From contig NZ_LN614827.1 in assembly GCF_000953135.1 (NCBI RefSeq), positions 3,767,501-3,831,500 on the forward strand: a stretch of DNA of 64,000 nt. The letters are read 5' to 3'. The translations under genes and the position numbers were made by a program. Source of the stretch: Legionella fallonii LLAP-10 (GTDB lineage Bacteria > Pseudomonadota > Gammaproteobacteria > Legionellales > Legionellaceae). The notes below the pieces were generated by a model. The model was given only the letters and a program-made list of their open reading frames with translations, was not told the origin of the DNA and did no database searches. Below are positions 36,788 to 45,965 of this stretch, piece after piece (position 1 is the stretch's first letter; each line of letters opens with the position of its first letter).

Positions 36788-38467
36788 TCATCTTTTGTTT
36801 AAGAAAATCGCCCGTACCTCACTACAATTTTCTTCTAATACGGAGGCATCATTTTCTATGGTGCTTTGATATCGTTCCTTGAAAGAAGAAAATTGATCGA
36901 TTTTATCACCATCCACTTTAATCTTGTTTTGATTTGTCAGAAACTCTGAAAAACGGATTAAGACAATCCCCAAACTCTTTAGAATACCTATACTTTGATT
37001 TTTCTTGCTCTCGATTAAATCGAGGGCTTGGGGCGTAAATTGATAACCCTTTTCTTGTAAGGTAGTAAAAATCTCAACATTATACTTATTAACAATAGAT
37101 AGGCCCATATGTAAACAATTCAATTCTTCAGCTGATATTTTGAGATTAGTAATTAATGCTCTGACCATTAATGGATCGTTATGCTCTATAGCCTTTTTTA
37201 TAAACTCTAAACGCTGTTCATTATTATTAATCTTTTTATCTAAATCACCAATTGTCCTTGTAAGAAGATTAATCGCATGAGAATTTTGTTCTTTTATGGA
37301 TATCTCTATCAATTCAGATACGATTTCAGGAGTAAAAACATCTGGTCCATGTTGCTGCAAAACGTCGGTCACTACTTTCTCAATTAGATGTTCATTCATG
37401 CCTTTAAAAGCGCTTGTTAACATTATGCGATAACTATCAGATATACCTTGCTCATAGAACTCCTGCATCATCGTCGTTTTTAATAACTCTTGTATACATC
37501 TATAACTACCCAAAGAAAGGGCATACAAAAAAGGGGCTTTTAGCAAATTCATTTTGCCCTCTTTCTGCAGTTTTTCTGAAAGTTTCCCTAATGCATTAGC
37601 GGAGTCACGGACAATGGCGCATAGTGCGGTATCAGTAATCTCTTTATTGGTAAAATTAGTCTCGCTATTATTTAAAATATATTCCGCCGCTTCAGCATCA
37701 TCGAACTTCATAGCAAAGTGCAAGCCACCGCCAAGGTTTGGATCTATCATTTTTTGCTTCGGGGTCAAATATTTATTCAACAGATCGCCTTTACTAGGAA
37801 ATCGTCCATCACTTGGCCGCTCATTACTAATTACATTTATATTCATATCCAACGTGTTATTACCCAAAGAAAGTAATGAAAAATTAAATGCCTCTTTTGA
37901 TAACCACTTAACCATTTTATCTTCACTCTCAAATTGCTGACTCACTCTTGAATTATTAGGGTCATATACTTTATAGACTCCATCTTTATCTCGCGCTATT
38001 GCAATAGTATGTTGTAACGTACAGACACGCATTACCTCATTGGGTTGTAAATTGATTTCTTTTATTATTTCAGCCCAGTTTCCGAGGTTTGTTTCAAGCC
38101 CTATTTGAAAAACTGATTGCAAGTATTTACCCTTTACATGCAACTGTTGATGAGAGTTAGATTGGCTGTATTTATTGCGCGTACTTTTCCCTTCATTAAC
38201 TTGCAGCGCAATTATTTTTTCAACAAGACTAAATAGCTCTACCTCAAGAAACTCATCACTCCCTACAGGAGGCTTTTGAGCAATAAACGACAAAAGTCGT
38301 TCAAACTCTTGTTCTTTTCCATCCAATACATATTGAATATACAAAGTAGATAATGCATGGCAAATTCCATCCTCATTTACCTTGATCGGCAGGTTATGAT
38401 ATTTAAGGTAGTTATTTAAGTTTTTAATTACAGAATATTGTTCTGTATTTACGTTGTTTTTTGACAT
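36788..38467 (-). CDS. YopT/C58-like cysteine protease domain with repeat tail, effector-like
   Basis: A 559-residue protein. The N-terminal 190 residues carry a papain-type triad pattern of the YopT/AvrPphB (C58) kind: Cys in GICHALS (about 36), His in LQHTIAIAR (about 153) and Asp in VYDPNNS (about 169), followed by the typical aromatic helix MVKWLS. The C-terminal 330 residues contain helical repeats that look like degenerate ankyrins (LHFAMKFDDAEAAEYIL; LYALSLGSYRCIQELL-like units). C58 proteases cleave host proteins when injected by pathogens. ATG 38467 lies 10 bases after GGAG; GTG 38476 lies too close to it. Confidence 0.72.
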   Translation of the reverse strand: MSKNNVNTEQYSVIKNLNNYLKYHNLPIKVNEDGICHALSTLYIQYVLDGKEQEFERLLSFIAQKPPVGSDEFLEVELFSLVEKIIALQVNEGKSTRNKYSQSNSHQQLHVKGKYLQSVFQIGLETNLGNWAEIIKEINLQPNEVMRVCTLQHTIAIARDKDGVYKVYDPNNSRVSQQFESEDKMVKWLSKEAFNFSLLSLGNNTLDMNINVISNERPSDGRFPSKGDLLNKYLTPKQKMIDPNLGGGLHFAMKFDDAEAAEYILNNSETNFTNKEITDTALCAIVRDSANALGKLSEKLQKEGKMNLLKAPFLYALSLGSYRCIQELLKTTMMQEFYEQGISDSYRIMLTSAFKGMNEHLIEKVVTDVLQQHGPDVFTPEIVSELIEISIKEQNSHAINLLTRTIGDLDKKINNNEQRLEFIKKAIEHNDPLMVRALITNLKISAEELNCLHMGLSIVNKYNVEIFTTLQEKGYQFTPQALDLIESKKNQSIGILKSLGIVLIRFSEFLTNQNKIKVDGDKIDQFSSFKERYQSTIENDASVLEENCSEVRAIFLNKR

Positions 38468-38580
38468 GATATACACACTCCATTGAGACCGAAACTATTG
38501 TCTCGTGGTATATAGATAACTCCATTATAGCGCGAGAACATTAAGCGAATCTGAAGTAACAATAGAAACGCTCAATTACC

Positions 38581-38739
38581 GTGCATCAGGAGCTAGAAAA
38601 TAGATGGGACATCACATTTGCTGAAGAAAATAAGGTTGCTTTATTTGAAATTGAACCGCATAGCTCTATCTACGTCTTTACAAACAAGCCTCCGTTCAGA
38701 CCAATCAATGGGTGGAAAATAATAAGTGTATTAATTTGA
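38581..38739 (+). pseudogene. Possible gene remnant (about 52 codons)
   Basis: An open frame from GTG 38581 to a stop at 38739 has normal-looking amino-acid composition (VHQELENRWDITFAEENK, then ALFEIEPHSSIYVFTNK) but no ribosome-binding site, with a stop shortly upstream. It may be the tail of a lost gene or a small gene; I cannot tell. Confidence 0.35.
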
Positions 38740-38755
38740 TTGAATTCTAAATTGG

Positions 38756-39904
38756 TTGTTGGTTTTTAGCAGCAATTTTGTCATTATGAAATCTATGTAT
38801 AATATAAAAAAAGGTACGAACATCTTGCTAATAAACTCTAAACTATTGACCTTTTTATATTATATATCCATCGTTAGCTTTGTACTGTGTAGGACACAAC
38901 ATTATCTGGCAAGAAATAGAAGTAATTCATTATTATATTGGCGTAACGCCTCTTTGTTGACTGATATAGTATTTCAGCTCGCGCGTAATGCCTATATAGA
39001 GCATATAACATTAGCAGCAAAAATTTTCTTTTCATCCGACCAAAAAATCAGGCTCCTCTTCATGACATTACATTCTCGATTGCTCCGTTTAAAAAAATTA
39101 TTTGAGAAAGTGGATGACCTAGTCGACAGCATGACTCCAGAAGAGATCTTATCCTTAGGAGATGCAATTTTAGGTCCCCAAATGAGTCCCTTTTTAGGAA
39201 GGATGCTCGATGAAGAGGATTTATGTTTCATTAATCAACTCATATCAGAGAAGCTCCTAACAAAAGAAGAAATATTTTCGTTTTGCAACTTAATTGCTCA
39301 CAAATTACACCTGCAAGCACATCTTACCGCCTGTTATGAACGGGAGAATAGTTCTGTAATAAAGGCCACATTACGCCAACAAATAGCGCAAGAGAACATT
39401 GAAATAACTGGCATATATTTTATTTTTGTGGCCCATTTTATTAAAAAAAATAAGCAAATTTTAGACCTGGTTTCTCGTAATGAAAACAATGAATTAACCT
39501 ATGAGATATTAAAAAAAATCTATCCAGAATCAAGCTACGTGGGTGAACTGGATCAAATAAAACATGACACCATCGAACATCGCTATGATCTGCAGCAAGA
39601 GCTACTTGTGGGAAAAATTAGTCCTAACTATTTTTTGGCGCAGCTAGAAAAAAAAGGACACCTTGAGCACGCTAAGCTAGAGTTAAAGCAATTATCCAAC
39701 AGGCCAGTGACCTATTACGAATTACCATCAATCATTCAGCAGAATTATTTAGACGTAAAAAAGTATTTTATAAAACAAGCATTAAAAATTGGTAAAATCG
39801 CAGGAATCACTTTTATTTTAATCTGGGAATATCAATCTAGAATTGGTTTTTATACTACCAAACCTCGTTCATGGAGAACGCCCCAGAATGGTAGGGGAAG
39901 ATAA
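38756..39904 (+). CDS. Uncharacterised helical protein, possibly frameshifted at its 3' end
   Basis: A 382-residue frame starting at a TTG without a convincing ribosome-binding site (ATGs at 38786 and 38795 are alternatives). The N-terminus has a hydrophobic stretch (residues 28-45). The rest is helical with many Leu, Lys and Glu, including a hydrophobic GIYFIFVAHFI and a C-terminal GITFILIWEY. No domain recognised. The last residues (KPRSWRTPQNGRGR) look non-native, and a frame with coding-like content begins at 39888 in another register, so a frameshift could have split one longer gene. Confidence 0.55.
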   Translation: MLVFSSNFVIMKSMYNIKKGTNILLINSKLLTFLYYISIVSFVLCRTQHYLARNRSNSLLYWRNASLLTDIVFQLARNAYIEHITLAAKIFFSSDQKIRLLFMTLHSRLLRLKKLFEKVDDLVDSMTPEEILSLGDAILGPQMSPFLGRMLDEEDLCFINQLISEKLLTKEEIFSFCNLIAHKLHLQAHLTACYERENSSVIKATLRQQIAQENIEITGIYFIFVAHFIKKNKQILDLVSRNENNELTYEILKKIYPESSYVGELDQIKHDTIEHRYDLQQELLVGKISPNYFLAQLEKKGHLEHAKLELKQLSNRPVTYYELPSIIQQNYLDVKKYFIKQALKIGKIAGITFILIWEYQSRIGFYTTKPRSWRTPQNGRGR

Positions 39905-40163
39905 GCTCCGCATCGCTCAAAATGACAAAAGAAAACTATCTGCTTGGGACAAAGTTCATATAAATGACATGATAGATACAAGTGATCCAGCCCAGTTGTC
40001 TATCCAAATCAAAACAATAACGTGTGCAAAAGACGAGATTTTAGTACTTAACAAAGACAATCATGCAGGATACTTCACAAAGCGACTCATTCAAACTATG
40101 ATACATCAACTCGCAGACAGGATTGATGTGGCACACAATCCAATTAGTAAACATACTGACTAA
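39888..40163 (+). CDS. Short ORF overlapping the previous gene's end, unknown
   Basis: A 91-residue frame from ATG 39888. It has ordinary composition (KLSAWDKVHINDMIDTSDPA; QLADRIDVAHNPISKHTD) and no recognised motif. It has no good ribosome-binding site. It may be a separate small protein or the displaced C-terminus of the 38756 frame. Confidence 0.4.
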   Translation: MVGEDKLRIAQNDKRKLSAWDKVHINDMIDTSDPAQLSIQIKTITCAKDEILVLNKDNHAGYFTKRLIQTMIHQLADRIDVAHNPISKHTD

Positions 40164-40367
40164 TTAAGTAATTAAATTTCAATTAAAGCAAATCTATTGT
40201 TATTTTACAGGATGTTAAAGATGATAAAAGCCAAGCAGTTTCCATTACATTTATTCTTGCACTCGAACATCGCTTTTTCCGGTGGAATGGGACTTGTCTT
40301 TGCACCCCGAGCGATTTTTTAATGGATATAATCTCTAATTACAATAATTAATAAAAAGTCATAGATT

Positions 40368-41174
40368 ATGAAATATAATTTTTTTGCAAAAAACCCAGAC
40401 AACTTGCTATTCGAATGGAACGCCGCCAAAGAAAAAGATTGGCCCATTCTAAGGCGTAATTTTGTAGCAGCCTATCTCTGTACTTATATGGAGCAAGCTC
40501 CGCCTAAGGTAGGAGAAAATTTTGCAAGGCAAGCCGAAATATTATGGGAAGAAGCTTGTGAATTACCCCCGAAAGATGCTCTTAATCGACTCATGGGGAC
40601 GCTGATCCAGCCATTACAGTTTTATTTATTTTACCAAACTGCTCCATTGGAAAATGAAATTGACAAAATCAAAGAATATTTAGCCAATCCAGAAAAAGAA
40701 ATCACTACTGTTAAACAACGTCTAATCAATCTATTTAAAATTAAGTGCTATTTTGAAGAAACTTTTGACCAAGAAAAAAATAAAATAAATAACAACAATG
40801 AAATTAAATATTTAATTTTGCGCTTTCATGAGCAACCCATCGCTTTTTTTACCTGTGAATTGAACTATAAATCAGGCTATACCTATTTACGTTTTATTAA
40901 TATCTCTCCCGCATTTAATAGATTAGGTCTTGGTAAAATTATTCTAAATGAAATGGATAAATATTTTTCTGAGTCATTAGGCTTAGAATTATATGCACGA
41001 AAAGATAACCTATCCGCTATCGCTTTTTATAAAAGTTGCGCGTTTAGACAATTTGCAGCTTTTGATTTCGATGAGCCCTCTTATTTTGACGCCCCTATCC
41101 TCCATTTTCCACAAGATGATGCAACCAAGGAGCTCGAAGAACACGTTGGATTCCAAAGAAGAGCCTATCCTTAA
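40368..41174 (+). CDS. GNAT-family N-acetyltransferase
   Basis: A 268-residue protein whose C-terminal half (about residues 140-235) is a GNAT fold. It has a strand with IAFFTCELNY, YLRFINISPAFNRLGLGKIIL (motif A, acetyl-CoA binding), LELYARKDNLSAIAFYKSCAF (motif B). The N-terminal 135 residues are helical and not part of the usual domain. It transfers acetyl groups to an unknown amine. A 190-base gap with no supported gene precedes it. Confidence 0.82.
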   Translation: MKYNFFAKNPDNLLFEWNAAKEKDWPILRRNFVAAYLCTYMEQAPPKVGENFARQAEILWEEACELPPKDALNRLMGTLIQPLQFYLFYQTAPLENEIDKIKEYLANPEKEITTVKQRLINLFKIKCYFEETFDQEKNKINNNNEIKYLILRFHEQPIAFFTCELNYKSGYTYLRFINISPAFNRLGLGKIILNEMDKYFSESLGLELYARKDNLSAIAFYKSCAFRQFAAFDFDEPSYFDAPILHFPQDDATKELEEHVGFQRRAYP

Positions 41175-41289
41175 GCTAAAAAATTAGATAGTAATATGCA
41201 CAATTCTTATATGGTAGGACGACTTCATCGATGAATCTTTTTTCTCCCAATCGCTCCACCACATCCAATACCCACAGACTCAGTGTATT

Positions 41290-41955
41290 CTACGAGGCAT
41301 CAATCTCAAGCGCTCGCCAAAGATACCAAGATGCCGCCGTGCGAAAAGGACTCCAACGTTCGCCATACTGTTCGAGTTCCTTGGGAGTAGGCATATCATC
41401 GAGAGCATATACTTTCATAAATCCTTTGCGTACGCCAAAATCGTGGGAGGGAAGAACATCGAGCCGCCCCAAACTGAAAATAAGAAACATTTCTGCCGTC
41501 CAACGCCCAATGCCTCTCACTTGACTAAATGCCGTAATCAACTCAATATCACTCATTGTTTCGGCTTGCGCCCTATTTGGAATTAAACGAGCTATTGCTT
41601 TTTCAGCTAAATCCTTTAAAGCAGCAACTTTTGCCCGAGATAATCCTACCGATCTCAGCTCTTCCTCGGAAGATTGGATGATTTGTGCCGGCTGAGGGAA
41701 TGCGCTCGAACTCCCAAAAAGTAATTTCAAACGCTCTAAAATTTTTGCTGCAGCCTTACCATGGAGTTGCTGATATAAGATAGAAGAACCAAGAGCCTCA
41801 AATACTGTCTCTAAGGGATCGAGTTCTATCTTCATAGAACCGATTATGTCGATTACTTTCTTTAATGGTGGGTCTATTTCAGAAAGAAAGCACATCGCCT
41901 CCTCCCTCTGTGAGATAGTAATCAATTGATGTGATGGATGGTGAGCTCTTGGCAT
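41290..41955 (-). CDS. DNA-3-methyladenine glycosylase II (AlkA-like, HhH-GPD)
   Basis: A protein of about 221 residues, a compact HhH-GPD base-excision glycosylase. It has SSILYQQLHGKAA, the helix-hairpin-helix (VRGIGRWTAEMFLIF) and the catalytic Asp in LPSHDFGVRKG. It excises alkylated purines from DNA. It lacks the N-terminal Ada/AlkA domain of the E. coli enzyme. ATG 41955 follows GAAG by 5 bases; the frame start at 41961 is GTG. Confidence 0.93.
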   Translation of the reverse strand: MPRAHHPSHQLITISQREEAMCFLSEIDPPLKKVIDIIGSMKIELDPLETVFEALGSSILYQQLHGKAAAKILERLKLLFGSSSAFPQPAQIIQSSEEELRSVGLSRAKVAALKDLAEKAIARLIPNRAQAETMSDIELITAFSQVRGIGRWTAEMFLIFSLGRLDVLPSHDFGVRKGFMKVYALDDMPTPKELEQYGERWSPFRTAASWYLWRALEIDAS

Positions 41956-42133
41956 ATTCACTTCTAGCAGTTCGTGATTTTGTCAGATAATTATCCATTC
42001 ATTATAAGAATTTATTATTGATTTTCCTAGCCAAAAAGGTCTATCTTATTTTTAGAGCATGTTAACTCGTTCTACCTAAAATAATCTCAGTCTTTATTCT
42101 CAGTAGAGTCAGTTAACACGATAGGAGATAAAA

Positions 42134-42556
42134 ATGTCTATATGGTTTAGGGAGTTTACAGTGAAAGAGCTCAATCACTTTGGTAAAAATACCATGTCTG
42201 AGTTTCTTGACATTCAATTTACTGAAGTGGGAGAGGATTTTTTAACAGCCACCATGCCGGTCAATGAACGCACCAAACAGCCATTTGGTATACTGCATGG
42301 AGGGGCTAATATGGTCTTGGCTGAAACCATTGCCAGTATGGCCGCAAATGGAGTCGTTGACTCTAACCAATTCTATTGTGTTGGTTTAGATATTAATGCC
42401 AATCATATTCGCTCAGTTAAAGAAGGCCTCGTTACGGCAACAACCTCCCCTATCCATTTGGGACGGACTACTCAAGTATGGCACATTGACATTTTTAATG
42501 AAGCGGGAAAACAAACCTGCATTGCCAGAATGACTGCAGCTGTTCTGCCACGATAA
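42134..42556 (+). CDS. Hotdog-fold acyl-CoA thioesterase (PaaI/MenI/YdiI type)
   Basis: A 140-residue single-domain hotdog protein. It has PFGILHGGANMVLAETIASM, where the Glu is the catalytic base, then GLDINANHIRSVKEGLV and GRTTQVWHIDI. These are signatures of the PaaI/MenI/YdiI thioesterase group that hydrolyses acyl- or aroyl-CoA. TAGGAGAT 6 bases upstream supports the start. A perfect 8-bp inverted repeat (42060-42067 and 42111-42118) flanks the promoter region. Confidence 0.92.
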   Translation: MSIWFREFTVKELNHFGKNTMSEFLDIQFTEVGEDFLTATMPVNERTKQPFGILHGGANMVLAETIASMAANGVVDSNQFYCVGLDINANHIRSVKEGLVTATTSPIHLGRTTQVWHIDIFNEAGKQTCIARMTAAVLPR

Positions 42557-42620
42557 TGAATCTATTTCATGGGCCCAAATAAGTAAATTACTTTAACACA
42601 AATGAAGCGGTTGTGAATAA

Positions 42621-42902
42621 CTAGTAGTCAATGACATTTACAGTAGCTAGAGATACGAATGTAGGCTCGTTTGTAACTCCATTAGAAGAGTATTCTCTTG
42701 CAACCAAAAGGTTTACCTGCTCTAAGATACTCAACCGTTTTTCCTCGTTTTTTCCTGTAAAAACATCCTTTCCTAAATCAATTAATTCGCGCCTGTCGGA
42801 AAAGTGAATATCTGTTTTGGTCTTAGAAGGTGAATTACGTGGGAACCTACCGTAAAACTCATTCCAAGAGAGAGCATCAGTATACTCGCATACTAATTCA
42901 CC
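42621..42902 (-). pseudogene. Gene remnant with an in-frame stop
   Basis: The minus strand has a frame of 93 codons between a stop at 42903-42905 and a stop at 42621. It has clear coding character (ALSWNEFYGRFPRNSPS; ILEQVNLLVAREYSSNG) but no ATG. Upstream of the stop the same frame continues with plausible residues (THTYIRVHTTPEYIIDF) to about 42955 before another stop. It reads as the C-terminal part of a decayed gene; the family is unknown. Confidence 0.5.
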
Positions 42903-43024
42903 TCAAAAATCAATGATATACTCTGGAGTTGTATGTACTCGAATATAAGTATGAGTTTCGCGCCGCCCATCTCAACAAGAAATAGACAACTTGTCATGAT
43001 ATATATCTATTTTTGTTTAAATTT

Positions 43025-43885
43025 TCATTTATGTCGACGAGCGCGCTTCACCGCCATTTGTTCTTTAAACCAATACCATTTCTGCGCACCAATCAATTTA
43101 CTAATGCTATTATCAAGTACTAATAAATTGAATAGATTCAACAACGCCATCATTCGTCGTGTAAATGGTATTGCTTGGGAGCGAAGGATTAAGCTAAAGC
43201 CCGCCTCTACATAATAAACATAATACCAATAGCCACTCGGTATAAATAAAGTTTCATAAGGCTCTAGAACACACTCCATACCTTTTGCTTCTTTCAATTT
43301 CGGATACTTAACAAAATCAGGATCGCCAATATCTATATTGGTTGAAACAGTTAAAGGATGTTTATAAAGCAGAACCGATTCGGATGGAGCAAACAGTATA
43401 ACTTTTCGCTTTCCGAGAAATTGTGTCAAAAAAATATGGGACAAATTAACATCATAATGGGCATCAACAAAAGAACCTCGCCCCCCAAAGAAAAGAAAGG
43501 GGCGCTTTTCTAAAAAGGAAGGAACAATAGGGGGAAAATCAAAATCATCACTCAATGTTGGTATGTGTTTGAAGATATTAAATAAAAACATACGTAAATG
43601 AGTTCGCTCTGTAGCAATTAAATCTAAATAATCACCAAAATTCATGTGGGTGGTCACTTCCAGATAGTTTTTTCCTGTCCCTGAAAATGACTCACCATAT
43701 AGAGGAATAACCACATCCCCTGCACAGTCTTTAAAATAATCGAAGCTCCATTTCGTTCGAGCTAGCCATGATTCGCTGAAATTAGTAAGAATTACGGGTG
43801 TACATGGAATTAGATAATGCTGTTGAAAAATATCCGGACCAGATAGGGTAATACGCGAAATTGGTTCTAATTGTAACCTTGCCAT
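43025..43885 (-). CDS. Cupin/JmjC-like protein with an altered metal site
   Basis: A 286-residue protein with a JmjC/FIH-like double-stranded beta-helix. It has the N-terminal PVILTNFSESWLARTKWSF, HYD within VDAHYDVNLSHIF (the proximal His-x-Asp), the conserved KRKVILFAP strand and an IPSGYWYYVYYVEAG strand. In active enzymes that last motif usually carries the distal His (PxxWWH); here Tyr replaces it, so iron binding and oxygenase activity may be lost. The C-terminus is basic. Start ATG with GGTGAG upstream. Likely a 2-oxoglutarate oxygenase relative, or a binding protein derived from one. Confidence 0.82.
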   Translation of the reverse strand: MARLQLEPISRITLSGPDIFQQHYLIPCTPVILTNFSESWLARTKWSFDYFKDCAGDVVIPLYGESFSGTGKNYLEVTTHMNFGDYLDLIATERTHLRMFLFNIFKHIPTLSDDFDFPPIVPSFLEKRPFLFFGGRGSFVDAHYDVNLSHIFLTQFLGKRKVILFAPSESVLLYKHPLTVSTNIDIGDPDFVKYPKLKEAKGMECVLEPYETLFIPSGYWYYVYYVEAGFSLILRSQAIPFTRRMMALLNLFNLLVLDNSISKLIGAQKWYWFKEQMAVKRARRHK

Positions 43886-44170
43886 AATAGCTCACCGACT
43901 TCCAGCATTAATAAAGTATAGTTGCTTTTTATCAATTTGACTTTTTTATTACATTAAAATAATCAGATCATGCATTGGCTTACACGCCTCAATAGTTCAC
44001 CCAATGGTGCCAACTTAAGAGATGTAGCCAGTGTGATGGCGCAGCCGTAACCCGGGATCAAAATCTGATTCAAGCTCCGCTCTCTCGAATTACTCTTCGC
44101 TCTATCCAGGCTACAATTTTATCTGAAGTTGACGCAAGTAATAGTTTACTGATTAATTGAGAATATCTGA

Positions 44171-45286
44171 TTAAATCGGAGGAGGTTTTGTGGGAGCAAG
44201 ATTTTCTGCTTTTAAAGCAAGACCAATGGCTCTATTAGCTCTTTCTATTGTGCCACTAAGTTCAACTGCTGTGGTTGCAGTGAGTGTTGCATTAGTTTGC
44301 GCTACATCGACACCGTCGGCATTAGTGTGATAATCATCGACTACTTTAAATATCAGATTCATCATTGTACCGCAACACGAATAAATTTTATGCCCCTTGA
44401 AAGTAGCAACAATAGGTCGAATGTTATGATGATACTCAATTCCTTTGCCAACAAAAAATTTATCCATCTCTTGCAATTTAGAACCCTCTTTACCCATTAT
44501 CTCTGTAACGGTCATGGCAATACCGCCATCCTCTTTTCTCATCGTAGTCAACAATAGTTCGTAGCCTTGAATATAGATAAATATTGGGGAAATCATCATT
44601 TTTAACCCGGTTATTGCTGTAAATGTAGCTAATTGCTCTGTAATAACCGCATCAAATTTTGTTGCAAAATCAGTGATTTTAATCGATGGATGAATACTGA
44701 CGGCGCGATCTCGTGCTTGGTATAAAGAACAACATTGAGAATCATAATGCATCACTTGATCTAATTGTTCTGGCGTTACACCTAGAGCTGGAGTATCACG
44801 AAACTCGCCAAGCCGGAGTAAGCCCTCTTCATGGGAAGCAATAGGAGCCTTTTTCGCAAACATACCTCCTGTTCCTGGCGTGCTGATTGTTGCCCCATGA
44901 TGGTAAACGCCGCGAAAAAATATCTCCTCGTAAGAGGGATTAAATGCATACTCCATGAGTTGTTTAGCGGTAGAACCAATTTCTGCACCAATAACATATG
45001 CAGTACAGGCTTTACCATAGCTGTCTGTGTAATTGCCAAGCGCCTCTCTCAAACGGTCAGAAGCAAAGTGCATTCGCAGAGTTGTTAAAATTATAGGAAT
45101 AGTCAGTGGGTCGTTTTCGGCCAAAAAAAGATGTAGCGGTTTGCATCGATAGCCCGATGCAAAAATAATATCTTGATTTAAATCAAATCCTTCTCTTTGC
45201 TCCATCAGCTGTTGGAGTAAGATTCTTTTCTTTGCTGCTACTTCCTCTGATGGTTGAGTAGACAACACGTCAACTAAAGTGGTCAT
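44171..45286 (-). CDS. Uncharacterised protein, possible effector
   Basis: A 371-residue protein with no signal peptide. It has a Gln/Glu N-terminal helix, a central hydrophobic patch (LKMMISPIFIYIQGYELLL, not a clear membrane span), IYSCCGTMMNLIF with a Cys pair, and a Thr/Ala-rich helical C-terminus ending in PTKPPPI. No family recognised. AAGGTAA 8 bases upstream supports the start. Transcribed alone, with a hairpin between it and the deaminase upstream. Confidence 0.68.
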   Translation of the reverse strand: MTTLVDVLSTQPSEEVAAKKRILLQQLMEQREGFDLNQDIIFASGYRCKPLHLFLAENDPLTIPIILTTLRMHFASDRLREALGNYTDSYGKACTAYVIGAEIGSTAKQLMEYAFNPSYEEIFFRGVYHHGATISTPGTGGMFAKKAPIASHEEGLLRLGEFRDTPALGVTPEQLDQVMHYDSQCCSLYQARDRAVSIHPSIKITDFATKFDAVITEQLATFTAITGLKMMISPIFIYIQGYELLLTTMRKEDGGIAMTVTEIMGKEGSKLQEMDKFFVGKGIEYHHNIRPIVATFKGHKIYSCCGTMMNLIFKVVDDYHTNADGVDVAQTNATLTATTAVELSGTIERANRAIGLALKAENLAPTKPPPI

Positions 45287-45365
45287 CAGATTACCTTGCT
45301 ATCATTTTTATTATTAAGTGTATGACTAATTTCAAGCAATGTACAATAATCAACCATATTAATAT

Positions 45366-45397
45366 ATTAATAACCAGCACATTTGCTGGTTATTAAT
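45366..45397 (-). terminator. Perfect 13-bp hairpin, likely terminator of the deaminase gene
   Basis: 45366-45378 pairs perfectly with 45385-45397 around a 6-base loop, just after the deaminase stop codon on the minus strand. There is no strong T tract, so the strand is assigned from position. Confidence 0.6.
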
Positions 45398-45406
45398 CAC
45401 TTAGAT

Positions 45407-45874
45407 TTAACATAAAGGTAACCCTTTTTCTTTCCATCGTTCAAATAGATTTTTTATTGCGTCATAGAGAATATCTTGCTGCATCATAGACATTGTTCTT
45501 TGGGGAATAGGCTTGCTTAACTCATCGTACAATAAGTCGTCATCAAATCCGTATTCAGCAGCACATTTTCGATCTGCGATAAAATGACACTCTTTAATAC
45601 CTGACCAATGAATGGCCGCCAAACACATGGGGCACGGCTCGGAAGTACAATAAATAATGCAGGAGTTCAATTGGTATGTTGCTAACCGTTTTGAAGCGAT
45701 TCTAATAACATTCATTTCTGCATGACATGTCGCATCGTTTTCTTTTAAAACAGTATCATGAGCCAGAGCAATAACCTGGCCTTCATTGACAATACACGCA
45801 CCAAATGGTGCCCCATTACCTTGTTCAATACCATTCATTGCTTCACGCAACGCTAACTCAAAATAATGTAGCAT
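45407..45874 (-). CDS. Nucleoside deaminase (guanine/tRNA-adenosine deaminase-like)
   Basis: A 155-residue cytidine-deaminase-fold protein. It has zinc ligands in CHAEMNVIR (His, Glu as general acid) and EPCPMCLAAIHWSG (PCxxC). GAPFGACIVNEG is the substrate-binding strand. The N-terminal MLHYFELALREAMNGIEQG and length resemble GuaD-type guanine deaminases more than TadA, but the substrate is not certain. ATG 45874 is chosen because it follows GGGGAGGT by 8 bases; the frame extends to 45898. Confidence 0.9.
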   Translation of the reverse strand: MLHYFELALREAMNGIEQGNGAPFGACIVNEGQVIALAHDTVLKENDATCHAEMNVIRIASKRLATYQLNSCIIYCTSEPCPMCLAAIHWSGIKECHFIADRKCAAEYGFDDDLLYDELSKPIPQRTMSMMQQDILYDAIKNLFERWKEKGLPLC

Positions 45875-45965
45875 TTCCAATAACCTCCCCACAAACAATC
45901 TGGTTGTAGTAATGTTAATACAATTGGAGTAATGAGCAATGACTACTTAATTATGCTGTCCCAAA

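Noticed and set aside
40221-40322. Short plus-strand frame of about 33 codons starting ATGATAAAAGCC
   Set aside because: No good ribosome-binding site and no recognisable motif; composition alone does not support a gene.
42933-43214. Plus-strand frame of 93 codons
   Set aside because: It overlaps the end of the JmjC-like gene on the other strand and has no supporting motif.
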